This document shows, one piece after another, positions 10,645-21,588 of a stretch of 64,000 bases of DNA. The position numbers were made by a program, and so were the translations under genes. The stretch lies in contig NC_065874.1 in NCBI RefSeq assembly GCF_933775445.1, positions 17,255,001 through 17,319,000 on the forward strand. Reading direction: 5' to 3'. The stretch comes from Argentina anserina (taxonomy: Eukaryota; Streptophyta; Magnoliopsida; Rosales; Rosaceae). The notes under the pieces are model-generated. The model saw only the letters and a program-made list of their open reading frames with translations. It was not told where the DNA came from and did not search any database. Within the stretch, counting starts at the first letter, position 1; every line of letters starts with the position of its first letter.

Positions 10645-13062
10645 TGTTGGGAGTACAAATTCGAGGATCTTATTCACGCAGCTTGTATACCTCCGGTCCG
10701 GTTAACCTACAAATAACCGAGATTAAGGTTAAGGGTCAGCGGTGCGCCGGCCTATGACTCTTCGAAGCTTAAGTTAAAATCGGAGTCAAGACTTAAGCTC
10801 GTAGGTTAAGGATGGTAGAGCGTTCTAAGACGTCACACTATTAACCCTGTAAAATGTCATCGTTAGTATAGAATAAGCAGGGATCGTTTAGTCCGGGGAA
10901 TTGAAGGGAACTCTAAACTTTTAGTGTTAACAAATAACGGGGGATTTGAGATTCATTATTAACTACTAAAATAAAACTAAATTACTATTTACATGATCGA
11001 CTTCTCTTTACCAAACGAAGCCAAATTCACCAATGTACCACCTAGTTACAAGTTTGGTTCTATCATGCATTCTAATTCATCTGATTACATACTTTTAGAC
11101 GCTACTACAATTAGAGCCTTAGGGGAATATATAATCATGCAAGATTTCTATTGACGTTTAGGTTGACTTAGGGCCTCGCCTAAATTGCATGCAATCAAGT
11201 TTAACAACAATTAGGGTAGAAATCAAACAAAATTACATTTAAGCACCAATTCTTTGTTGGAGACATGTAAATTTATAGAATTTCCCACTTTAATTAACAC
11301 AAACCGAACCAACTTAGGACATGATTCGATTTGTGTCAATATGGATGATGAAGATAGCACTGAAATACAATCTTATGGACTATATTCAGGCACTAAATTT
11401 GTATGCACATATCTAAAAAATTTCTAAGAGCTAGTAAAAGAAGAGTAGAACAAAACAATATAAATACAAACTTCAATAATTATAAGAATATAGATTCGGC
11501 ATAATCTCCAAAATATATCAAATACAATCTTAAAATTTTGAACAAATACAAAACCAATATTTCCACATAAACAACAAACTACAATCTTTATAGACAAAGA
11601 ATTGTAGATTAACACAAATAAACGAAGCCATAAAGATGAGTTGTGAGAATCACACGTTGTAAGAACCTTAGAGGTACGACTGCAATAGGTGAAACTCGGT
11701 CGAGATGATGATGGTTTTGGGGTGGACGGCTTGGCTGATTTGTGAGGGAAGTTTATGGTGGTGTTTTGGTAGAGTTTCAACTCTTGAATGCTAAGGAGAA
11801 GTGATTATTTTTCTTTGTGAATGATGTGTTATTTATAGAAGAGTTTTGACTCCTTGAATATTATAGCTTGGAATTTTTCTCTTCAATTTCTTTCACTTAT
11901 TTTTATCATTAGTGGGTGCAATCTCATTTGATAAATTCATTCATTTTCTCCTTTTTATGTGTCTCTTTCTTTCTCTCTTATATTATCTCTTTTTATTTAC
12001 TTAATCACTCATTTATCTTTTTTTTTCTTTAACTTATTTTTGTCATTGATGGGTGCAATCTCATTTGATAAATTCATTTTTTTCTCCTTTTTAGGTGTCT
12101 CCTTCTTTATCTCTTGCATTATCTCTTTTTATTTACTTAATCCCTCATTTATCTCTTACTTTTTCTTTCTCTATTTTTCTTTCACTTATTTTTGTCATTG
12201 GTGAGTGCAATCTCCTTTGATTAATTTCTTATTCTTCCCCTTTTTAGGTGTCTCCTTCTTTCTTTATTTTCCTCCTTTGCTTTGACTTTTCTTCTATTTT
12301 TTTTCCTTCATTGTAGCTACACAATCTCATCTTTAAAATCTGAAAATAATAACAGATAAGATCATTCATATAAACAGATGAATTAAGTTACTAGAATAGG
12401 AGAGTAAGATTATGAAAGTTACTGAATAACCGTTTCAGTTCAAGTAGGATTTTCCTAATTACTATATTTCCTAGTCCAAAAAGGACTCCTAATACAAATA
12501 GGATTCTCAAATTATCACAAATGTTATACAAATGCCGATTAATGAAGACTCCTAATTTAACTAGTTTCCTAGTTACACAATGAATCATACTCTAAATAGG
12601 ACTCTCGACAATTTATGTGTTTTCAACCTGTTTTAGTACCAAAATGCAACCAACCCCACCATAGACTCATAACTCGACTAAATAACTCAATACTACAAAA
12701 ATAAGAGCTAAGCAAAGTACAACTGAAAGTAAAAACATGTTAAGAACGTCGCACAAAGTGCTCATATCAAAAGACCTAGAAATACGTTACCCTTTTTAGG
12801 AGGTTTCTGAGTGCCTTTATAGGCATATTGAGGAAGTGTCGCTTCCTTTTTCCCGATGTGCGAGAGTAAGCCTGATTGGTGTGTTTTTCCCGTCCTGGCG
12901 GGCTACTTTGGGAAGTATTGGCGGCAGTGCCTGAGCTAGGGTGGTGTGCCCTACCCTGTCGGCTCAATACCTTGCCTTATTTGGTAGACTCCGGCCGGCA
13001 TGACATCCGAAACTAGAGAGAATCCTGCCATGAATTACCCCGTTCAAGAGGAGGTGTTAACA
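10645..13062 (-). repeat. 5' LTR of Tat-I, interrupted by family A copy A3
   Basis: Matches the left LTR at both ends: 10645-10812 resembles 70-240, and 12775-13062 resembles 236-345 plus 1971-2102. Without A3 it is about 456 bp. The two LTRs have many substitutions and small indels between them, so the insertion is old. Confidence 0.85.
10813..12769 (-). mobile_element. Family A copy A3, inverted relative to A1, 1957 bp
   Basis: On the plus strand it starts TGGTAG and ends ATATCA. Read on the minus strand it starts TGATATGAGCACTTTGTGCG like A1 and, near its end, has CGATCCCTGC and TATACTAACGATG. Target duplications are aagga (10808-10812) and aaaga (12770-12774), one mismatch. The middle (11900-12330) is T/C-rich with repeats of 'ggtgtctccttctttc' and 'ggtgcaatctcatttgata'. 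Confidence 0.8.
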
Positions 13063-13436
13063 CATATGTTAATGAGATACGTTTTTTACCGCCAACGAGG
13101 TAGAGAAGCTCAGCAGAGCGAGGATGAATGTGAGGTGGGTTGGTAGAGCCAAATGGGAATGCATGCAAGTGCTGCATGTGAAACACTCTGACCATCAAGA
13201 GCGGGAACTCAGCCGAGGTTGCCTTTACTACTGTGAAGTTTTTTGGGAAATCTTCTTCAAAAATAACACGCATGCTGGTGTATTGATAATGTGAAGAAGT
13301 TTCCATCTACTGTTCCATTTGGAGGGGCAATGAAGTCACTAAGAATATCTGGATCTCCGGCCATTGCCATTTCGGCGACGGCAAGAGAACATACTAGTAG
13401 TGAGATGAATTTGAGGGTCAAACTGCTCGAGGCCAT
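13063..13436 (-). pseudogene. Germin-like protein pseudogene 1 (5' part)
   Basis: The start codon at 13436 opens MASSSLTLKF, very like the intact gene at 23549, with a hydrophobic signal peptide and DPDILSDFIAPPNGT. A 7-bp insertion after the FFT codons (about 13290) shifts the frame; homology resumes with MRV in another frame. A 1-bp loss near 13200 and a 4-bp gain near 13155 together restore it, leaving the metal-binding box PPHIHPRSAE readable. Homology stops after LVG at about 13090, exactly where GGCG|GTAAAA forms a splice donor, although the intact copy is intronless at this point. Tat-I begins about 27 bp further on, so the remaining cupin sequence is not in the window. The copy cannot make a normal germin. 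Confidence 0.85.
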
Positions 13437-13499
13437 TTGAATGACTTGTGTATAGAATAATAAAATTATCGTAATTTCTGAGATGGATGAGGTGATATG

Positions 13500-14381
13500 T
13501 GTTGGAAAAATAGTCAATTTGACTATTTATTCTAAACCAATTTAATTACAAGAATTAAGTGGACGCACTTAAGATCTGTGAAAATAAATATGAGTTTGTG
13601 TTCTGTGGTGTAAGAGCTACAAACTAATGTATTTATCTGCTTAAATTAGTTGTAGTGTGAATAAAAAAAAGTCACCCAAAACATGAAAACTATTTGAATT
13701 CCAGAATATGTAACGACTAAGCAACTTTGAATTTGTAACGTCAGATTCATTAAGATTAAATTATGTAACGTCAGGTTTAATGAAATTGAATTATGTATCC
13801 GTCAAATTCATTGTAGCATATGAAATGAAATTCATTGAGATAATGGTTGTAACGTATGGAAATTCATTACGTAACCACTGTAATCGTCATAAGGTATGAA
13901 AATTCATTATGTAACCGTCAGAACTTATGATAAGAAATTCATGACAATTCATTTGGTGATTAGATTTCCTCTCTATAAATAGCGACATTCCTTCATTCGA
14001 TTCAATTCACCATTAGAAACACTACTCTCTTCTCTCTCTAATATTCGTTCATTGCTCTCTTGTCCTGGTGATAGTAAAGGTTCATTCTAATTCGTTGGTA
14101 TTCTTATAGCAGTGTAGCTTCAAGGATTTGTAAGTCATTTTATCCTGTGAGACTAGTGTCATTGAGTCATTGCATCGGTAGATGCGGCGTAATTGTCTTA
14201 AGGACAGTGTGTGGTACACACGACTCGACTTTTCCTCATGTTTGCTCAATATTGATTGAGTTATCACTTTCAATTTTCTTAATTATGTACTTTTGGTCTC
14301 CATAATTATTTAATAGATTTATATTTATTTCAGAATTTAATTTATTATTTATATTTGCAATATTACCCTATTTTATTTACA
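13500..14381. mobile_element. Solo LTR (882 bp) in the promoter of germin-like pseudogene 1
   Basis: Starts TGTTGGAAAAATAG and ends TTTACA, flanked by a perfect 5-bp duplication atatg (13495-13499 and 14382-14386). It contains a TATA-like CTATAAATAG near 13972 followed by a CT-rich leader, as expected of an LTR promoter in plus orientation. The start resembles Copia LTRs. No internal domain is present. It sits 59 bp upstream of the pseudogene start codon. Confidence 0.8.
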
Positions 14382-14386
14382 ATATG

Positions 14387-16030
14387 TATAGATCTTGAAT
14401 TCTTATATACTGGAATTTAAATAGGATGTCAGGATTTATGCAGGCCTAATTAATTAAGTACCTATACGTACTCTTGCTTGATCTAGTGTCAAGTGGCATA
14501 CATGGTGAAAATTACTAAGTTTTCCTTGTTTCCGTTTATACATGGTGAAATGAGAATACAATTCAATTCAACATCATTATAGCCAGCTAGCGCACTTCAT
14601 CAAGCACTTAATATAGACTGCAGTTGCATTTTAGTGGGAGAGCCTGCAACTAGCTTCATACGTAGATGGAACACATACAAAGTCATATACGATTACAAGA
14701 AACCCTGGACATCCAGGGTTTAAATAAGATTTTGTAATATCTATTGATCTTTGTGAATTGTGATATTTCTATGTGTTGTAAATGACAATTTTATCTTGCC
14801 ACACTTCCCACACACAAAATATATCTCGTGAAAGACATTTTATATGTGCGTCATAAAAATCTTTTTTGTGTGTCTTAAAAGACTTTTTATAATTTTAATT
14901 ATGTGTCAAAAAATATTCTTTGTGTGTCGTAAAAGACATTTTCACATTTTTTAAAAGATACTTTACTTTTGTATATCGTACGTAAAAGACACTATTGGGG
15001 GTTATATAAGGTTTCTTATTAATTCACTAATTATGTTATATATAAACGATACTTTTGAAATAAACCATTTTTTTAACATAAAGAAACACATAGACAGACG
15101 TCATTACTCAATTACAATCCCAAATTCACTATTGTGATAAAACTTCTCAAACTAGAAATTTGATCACACAATTACCTAACAGCTGTGCTGATCCATATAA
15201 AATTTAATTACTAGTATTTTACAAACCAAGGTACAGTAGCAAACAATCTTGTACGGCATAAGAAAGAGTTTGAGGGGTGAAAGACGGGCGAGAGATGGAA
15301 GTATGAGGTGAAAGAGAGAGATTTTTGGGTAGAGTTAAAATGAAAAACTTTTAAGGGTGTGTATTAAGTATTAACTAATTGGGTTTGTGCTATATATTAA
15401 AATTTCTCATGGTGTAAATGAGGGAATAGTGTGAAAATGCCAAAGAAAATTTAAAGTGTTATATATGTACGTATACATAAAATAGAGATGTGTAAATAAT
15501 TTTCTATGTAAAATTTGTGTTACGTACGTAGTGCAATGTAATATATAATGCAATTAGTCAAGCCTCGAGGCTTCTTCTCATGCTCATATATCGGAGGGGA
15601 TATCTAGTCTGAGCAGACCTAGAAGCATTGCATTGAATATTCGAAGAGCCTACTGTAAATAATCAGGTGTCTTATTATATTGATTCCAGGCGTGGACAAC
15701 TTGAATTGTATGCCTTTGTTGCGACTTGCCCTAGTTAGGCCACAAGTTCTTTGTTTCGACAAACGATTTTTCGAGATATATACTTTATTCAGTACGTTTT
15801 TGGTCCATTTCTTTTCTACCCTTACCACAAATAACAACTAAACCACTGTTATATAACCAAGATTGTAATGTTAAGGAATATATACCAGGCAGGAATCACC
15901 TGTGATGATCAATGTTGTACTACTCATAGGTGAATGTAAGAGTACGTAGTGAGCAGAAATTAATTTCCAGGTTATTGACCACAATTATTAATTTATAGTA
16001 ATAGACTAATAGTAAACTTGTGATACAGGG
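14387..16030. other. Non-coding stretch with repeated 'gtgtcgtaaaagac' motif
   Basis: No supported gene. Between 14815 and 14995 a short phrase (GTGTGTC(G/T)TAAAAGAC(A/T)TTTT) recurs four to five times with loose spacing, interleaved with AT-rich DNA. The rest is AT-rich intergenic sequence. The short minus-strand frames at 15619-15837 and 15920-16183 show no recognisable features. Confidence 0.6.
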
Positions 16031-16679
16031 GTTCACTACGCTAGAAACACACTCGGGTGACGGAGGAAAATGGTGGCCTGAATCACGAACTGGTCGCCTG
16101 ACGTCTCGGGCGATGGAAAGTGGTCGCTTTAATGTGGTCGCCTCATTACCGTGGCTTGAACATTGAGGCGACAAGTTATTCAAAAGTGGTCACTTCAATA
16201 TATTCAGGCGACGAAGATAAGATGCGTCCCCTAAGAATTAAGCGATGGACCTTTATGTTTTGAAGCGACGGCATATTCTGAAGTGACTGACAGTTATGTT
16301 GGTGGCCCGAATTCAAGCGACGGGTTCTTGACTAAATAGTTTTGTCGCTTCAGTTTTATAGCGACGAAGTAGTGGTTGCCGTAATTTGGCTTCCGCTGTT
16401 TCTAGTTAATATTGAAGCGACAGATTCTTTGTTTCCGTCGCCTGAATCTGATTTAAAAGGAAAAAAAAGCTACTGAACACCATTTCACTTGCTAAACTTG
16501 CATAACACAACTGAAATCCATTTCACAAAAACACAAAACAAATCAACTTTCAAATGTTGTTTATAGAAGAAATTTGCTGTTTGAAACACAAAAAAATTTA
16601 TAACAAAAGAGTGCCATACCGCACTTTCCTTCAAGCAACATCATCATCATTCCCCTAATATTATTGCTAGTGAACTACC

Positions 16680-16985
16680 TCAAGTACTACTGGGCCGTGC
16701 AGCCATATATTCCCGCTGGAATGCCTCCATCGCTTCAAGACGCTTCTGCGTGGCTTCATTTTCCTCCCTGCACTTTTTGACTTCCTCTTCAGCTCGGGCA
16801 GCTGCCTCCTTAGCCTGCTTGACTTCCTCTTCAGCTCGGGTTGCTGCCTCCTTAGCCTGATGCGCGCTCTCCTCGGCCTGCCGGGCTCTCTCCTCTAACT
16901 TCCGGCTTCTCTCCTCAGCTTCTTGACTGAGGATGGTCCGTGCTCCTCCTCGTCTCTTTGTCGCCCGTTTGACCCCTCTTCCCAT
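16680..16985 (-). CDS. Coiled-coil C-terminal part of CACTA protein
   Basis: The 101-residue frame starts MGRGVKRATKRRGGART, a basic stretch, then has long heptad-like repeats rich in Ala, Glu, Lys and Arg (two near-identical units of AKEAAxRAEEEVK) and ends PSST. Such coiled coils are common at the C-terminus of the second protein of plant CACTA elements. It may be the last exon of the transposon's gene and not a free-standing ORF: an acceptor-like AG and further coding fragments lie upstream on the minus strand (17224-17409). The function in transposition is inferred from position. Confidence 0.55.
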   Translation of the reverse strand: MGRGVKRATKRRGGARTILSQEAEERSRKLEERARQAEESAHQAKEAATRAEEEVKQAKEAAARAEEEVKKCREENEATQKRLEAMEAFQREYMAARPSST

Positions 16986-17679
16986 GCCTGCAATATAACA
17001 ATATGAAGTGACAAAGAGGATTGAAATCAGATATCAAGGCTTCCTTCACCTTCTTAGAGATAGGTGATCATTTAAATTACATCCATTTATTGTAGATTTT
17101 TGTAACATGTACAAATTTGTTTTGTAGAGAAAGCTGATAATTTAGGTTACAAATTCCAACAGCAGGTTTTGTAACATGTACACACTCCTTGTCATTCTAT
17201 ATATTAGTGTGTGTCCAATAGCATCAGAGATAAGATGAGCAGTTACCTCTAACTGTTGTTCCTTTTCGATGTCCCCAGGTGTCTTCGAGTAGATCACATT
17301 CTTCCTCAAATATGAATTGGTGTACAGTACCCGGGTCTGACTCTCCTTCTTCAATTATGTCATCAAGCTTCCTCTTCAAGTTTTCCTTCCAATAGAAATT
17401 GCAACACAAAGGTAAAAATGCAGAAGGGGTTAAAAATATGAAGATATTTTATATTTATAGACTCAGAAGTTAATATGCAGAAGATGTATCTTATTAGTTT
17501 GCTATTAATAGACTCATGTTCAAGCAAACCAGCAAGCAACACAGTATTCTATTGGTCTAAGTTTTTTTTCTCGTAAAAACAGACTCTTAAGCAAGCAAAG
17601 AATAAAAGCTTAACTAGCAAGCAACCAAAAATTCATCAAACAATAACACAAGTGTTGCCATTAAAACACTCACCGCTTT

Positions 17680-18459
17680 TTACCTCTCGTGCTTGCTTGG
17701 TAGGTAAGCGTCCACTGCAGCACGAGCGTGCAGGGCCGGATGTCCCTGCATTAGGTACTCCTCTGCCCTAAAACTGAGCGGTTTTGACCCACAGCAGTGG
17801 TTGATCGGCTCAGGGTTTTTGGTTCGGTTCTCCTTGTTCCGGACGCTTACAATCTCAAAAAAACAAAAAACAAAAAATATAGATATATATGAGTTAGAAC
17901 AACCATATATGTACAACCAATCACCAATAGATAGCTTACCATTTTGTCTTTGTCCCGGATTTCTTTGTGGACCAAGTAGTCCCACTGCTCCGGACGGTGT
18001 AAAAATTCAAACGGAACAGCATCCCCGTGTGTCTCCAAATGTTTCTGCCAATGTTTGTGGCACTTGTATTTCCAATTGCTGTACCTCGAATTGGATTTTT
18101 CGTCAATTCAATTCCACATATGTTCGTCACTTGCTGGTATATCGTAGTAGTTCTGCCAAAGGCAACGAAAAATTGCACATTATGACCTTATTTTCATTAA
18201 CACAGAAAAATTTATAAAATCAAAAAATCAAACACATTAACCTGTAAATAATGCTTAATAGCGCCTTGTGATGGTCAGGTTGGAGCTCATAGAATGTGGA
18301 GGCTAGCATTGGCACATGCGTCTTGACAGCGGCGCCAATGTCACGGACTAGGATGCTATGATTATGATTCGTGTGAGGTCCGGTGTGGAAATCCGACCAC
18401 TCAAGCTTGATGAGTCCTCCAATGGCCTTTACAATTTGTGACGTCTTGTTGCTAATCAC
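17680..18459 (-). pseudogene. Transposase_24 (Ptta/En/Spm)-like coding fragment
   Basis: The minus strand from 18459 reads KLEWSDFHTGPHTNHNHS and then AAVKTHVPMLASTFYELQP. After an apparent intron, one frame reads YSNWKYKCHKHWQKHLETHG and then PEQWDYLVHKEIRDKDKM. Tryptophan-spaced segments of this kind are typical of the plant transposase PF03004. A stop codon interrupts the second part (near 18115) and the pieces lie in different frames. It probably belonged to one gene with the coiled coil at 16680. The family assignment is from recall, not a search. Confidence 0.55.
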
Positions 18460-19011
18460 AGTACGATGTTTCTGAACCGCAACTCCTACACATAACAGTT
18501 AATCAGTATACTATGCACACATAACAGTGACAGATGAGCTTTCTACTAATCACATAACAATCTTTAACCAATAATAGTAACCACTGTATTCATGGGTAAG
18601 CTTAAATAACAGTAACCACTTTTCTTTATGAACACATCAAACAATGGAGTTAAGAGGCCAAAGTAGACAAGTAGCATAAGATAATTTGATCCTCCTTTTC
18701 AGTCCTCATTCATAAGAAGCCACAGTATATCATTTCAAAATATCATTGCATACTTCTACTTCCTTTCATTTACCGATATATGACATGAAACTCAAATGTG
18801 TAGTTTCCTTATTACAGAATTGAACGAGAATTTGCCACTCCAATCAAACTCAGCAACCAAACATATATCAACCAAAATAGTTAACATTTAAACACAAACC
18901 TAGCACCATACAGAATACAATTTCAATTGGATTAAAGATTACAAAATCAATTACAAGAGTTGTAAACTGACAGTGTAATCTTTGAGGGATTCGAACCCAA
19001 GAACAATGTCA

Positions 19012-19347
19012 TCAAATTTTCATAATGGGATCCATGGAAGAATTGGCACCACCGCTAGAATATGCCATTTGCTCCAGCAATTGTCTTCGAAGCTCGTCAA
19101 TTCTCGATTCATTTGTTACTTCACCGTGTTTGTCCCATACTGTATAATTAGGCCACATACCGTGATGAGATAAGTGTGAATACATGACTTCAATCGTGAC
19201 CGGATCTCGACTGTTATGACAACGGTTGCATGGACAATAGTGCCAAGTCTTCCCATTTGTTGTATCTCTGACCCAGTTCACGAATTGATAAATCCCGGTA
19301 AGGTATATTGGATCAACATGACTGTACTGCATCCAACTCTTATCCAT
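19012..19347 (-). CDS. Transposase-associated domain protein of the CACTA element (partial)
   Basis: From the start codon at 19347 the frame reads MDKSWMQYSHVDPIYLTGI, FVNWVRDTTNGKTWHYCPC, NRC, a short gap and then SHLSHHGMWPNYTVWDKHGE. This matches the Transpos_assoc domain (PF13963), including the CPCxxC motif, which normally forms the N-terminus of the CACTA TNPD-type transposase. The frame stops after about 111 residues and no TNP2 core follows. The domain therefore survives as an orphan N-terminus. An upstream in-frame extension to 19434 is hydrophobic and unlikely to be part of the protein. Confidence 0.7.
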   Translation of the reverse strand: MDKSWMQYSHVDPIYLTGIYQFVNWVRDTTNGKTWHYCPCNRCHNSRDPVTIEVMYSHLSHHGMWPNYTVWDKHGEVTNESRIDELRRQLLEQMAYSSGGANSSMDPIMKI

Positions 19348-20950
19348 ATTCTTGCCTACATAAATAGTAAATATGTACATAGTTAGCAAATTAACAATAC
19401 AATATAAATAATACTTTTCCATGTTCTTCTTCACCTTATGTCTCCGGTTAGGGTCCTATCCCATTCAAAAGAATACTTCTTTTGTTAAGCCTCTTGCCTT
19501 CATGTGTTTCGCTATTGGTTTTGGGTAAATTTCGGCAGCATCTCCCTATAGTTCCCCAAGTGTAAAATATCTAAACCTAGTTTGCACTCGAGGAACAGTG
19601 TAGGGAGATTCTGTCGAAATCGAAACCCAAAACCGAAAACATAATCACATGAAGTGCAAGGTCGCTCAACAAAGTCATGTTCTCCCAAACTGTCCAAAAA
19701 TGGGACAATTCAAGAATCAAATGCCATACAATTGATTCTCGAACGGGAATTCTAAGCTAAATGCAAACCGGTGCATTATTGTGAGGCTGGATTCACTCTC
19801 ACAAATGCTAATCCGGATGATAATCACATACAAAATAATGAAATTGAAAAACAAGCGCAAATGAGCACATTAACACACAAATCAACACTAAATAAATCTT
19901 ATGAGCACATTAGATTACTTTAGTTTAATCTTGCACTTAGTTTAACACAAATCACATGAGCACATTAAGGCCCCTTACTTTATTCAAACACTAAATTTGA
20001 AGTTAAAAAACTAAATAAACCACCAAATTAATCTAACACTAAATCAAACACAAATCACATAAGCACATTAGATTACTTTAATCTAATCTAACACTAAATC
20101 TAACACAAATCACATAAGCAATTTAAGATCCCTTAAGTATTTAAACACTAAATTAATTTGGAGTTTTCAAATCAAATAGGCCAAACTTGAACATATTAAT
20201 GTCTTAAATCCTCAAGATCCAATACATATTGAGCAACAAAACACTAATTCTAACACAAACTAAGAAATTTAACACTAAAACTAACACAAAATCACAATCT
20301 AAACTCTTACCCAAACAACCAATATACTCTAATTTCCAATTAAATTCAAACTTCAACCTCAATCTAGCATTATATAGGACACCAAGAATGAATGAAGTGA
20401 TGAAGTTTATACTAACCTCCCTACAAATCAAAGGCAAAGGAGATGAACAAGCTTTCAATCCCAAAAATTAATTTTTTTCACTCCATGAACAGTATATCGC
20501 AGCTGCAGTAGGTTTTCTGTATTTTGCACCACAGAATTCTGCAGTCTTGAAAAGCAGCTAGCTGCCTAGATATTTAGAAACTTAGGAGACGGATATTGCC
20601 AAAGTTCGTCGCCCGAATATATTAAAGCGACCATATACAAAGGTCGTCGCCGAAGTATTAAATTGAAGCGACGAGTTATAAAAGTCGTCGCCCGAAAGTA
20701 TTGAGGCGACCACATGTTTCGTTCTTGCAACGAGTCCAGTTATCCGTCGCCCGAATATATTTAGGCAACGAAGAATATCATCTCTGTCGCGCGAGTGTAA
20801 ATCTGGTGTAGTGGTTGTGGTATATATGCTCGATCCCATGCCTGTTATTCAGAGTTTTTAAAAGAATTAAACAAATGATAACAAATATAGAACTGATCGA
20901 AGGTCGACCATGACATCAAGCTTGGTTTATATGTTAAACCATTTCCGTCC

Positions 20951-21588
20951 TCATGGCTTGGGAGCAAGACCGGCCTTGAACTTTTGAATAGTGGCTGCAT
21001 GCATATGTCTTAAAGGATAAAGCCAATACATTGTCATCAATGTTGGTCGCGAACAGAGTGGAAGGAAGTGATACAGTTCCTGCACTTGCACTTCCAAAGG
21101 CAGAAATTGCTAACGCTGGTGTTGTTGAATCGGCATTGTACTGGAAGTGGACAAGTCCCTTGGGAAACACAAACAGGTCACCGGATTGAAGAGTCTGTGT
21201 AAAGAGGTTGTTCTTTGTGGCAACAAAGCCAACTTCAAATGTACCCTCGACAAGGAAAAGAAACTCGGCAGAGCGAGGATGAGTGTGAGGGGGGTTGGTA
21301 GTGCCGGCCTGATGGAAACTCTGCCAAGAACTGCATACGAAACGCTCTGCCCATTAAGAGCTGGAAACTCTGCCAAGGTTGCCTTCAATACGGTGAAGGC
21401 TTTAGGAGGGCCTCCTCCAACAAGAACACGCATGCCGGTGAATGTGAATAAGTTTACATCCAGTGTTCCATTTTCTGGTGCGATGAAGTCACTAAGAATG
21501 TCAGGGTCTCCTGCCAATGTCGTTTGAACGATGAAGAGTGAAATAACTAGTAGTGAGAAGCATTTGAGGCTAGAAGTTCTTGAGCCAT
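20951..21588 (-). pseudogene. Germin-like protein pseudogene 2 (nearly full length)
   Basis: Minus-strand sequence aligns over its whole length with the intact gene at 23549. The start codon (21588) is followed by one extra base, so the frame ends at a stop near residue 13; the signal peptide and DPDILSDFIAPENGT continue in another frame. A 7-bp gain after YAVL (about 21320) breaks the frame before the metal box, and about 4 bp are gained near LSFKT at about 21005. Box 2 (GDLFVFPKGLVHFQYN) and the C-terminal AISAFGSASAGTVSLPSTLF are intact in a separate frame. TATA-like TATATATAGAG lies upstream on the minus strand at about 21680-21690. At least three frame disruptions make it non-functional. 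Confidence 0.92.

Larger units (their letters stand above)
70..13062 (-). mobile_element. Tat-I: Ty3/gypsy LTR retrotransposon, Tat-type, degenerate
   Basis: Both ends start TGTTGGG on the plus strand and finish GTGTTAACA, and the flanks carry a 5-bp duplication (catac at 65-69, catat at 13063-13067). On the minus strand the order is gag (10113-8900), protease (about 8780-8550), RT (7760-7259), RNase H (7107-6883) and an integrase zinc-domain remnant (6470-6200). An ORF in the opposite sense (5270-6262) and a 78-bp tandem array (2183-2660) lie before the 3' LTR. The integrase core is missing and many stops and frameshifts break the frames. An antisense ORF beyond pol plus 3' tandem repeats is typical of the Tat lineage. 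Three insertions of family A interrupt the element. Confidence 0.88.
16034..20813 (-). mobile_element. CACTA (En/Spm-type) transposon, deletion derivative, 4780 bp
   Basis: Left end CACTACGCTAGAA and right end TTCTGG-like 'atctggtgtagtg' form terminal inverted repeats beginning CACTAC. They are flanked by a perfect 3-bp duplication gtt (16031-16033 and 20814-20816), the size expected for CACTA elements. Both subterminal regions (16050-16450 and 20595-20800) are full of GGTCGC, GGCGAC and AAGCGAC motifs in both orientations, likely transposase-binding sites. Coding remnants lie on the minus strand: a transposase-associated domain, a Transposase_24-like part and a coiled coil. No TNP2 (PF02992) catalytic core was found, so the element is probably non-autonomous. 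Confidence 0.9.
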
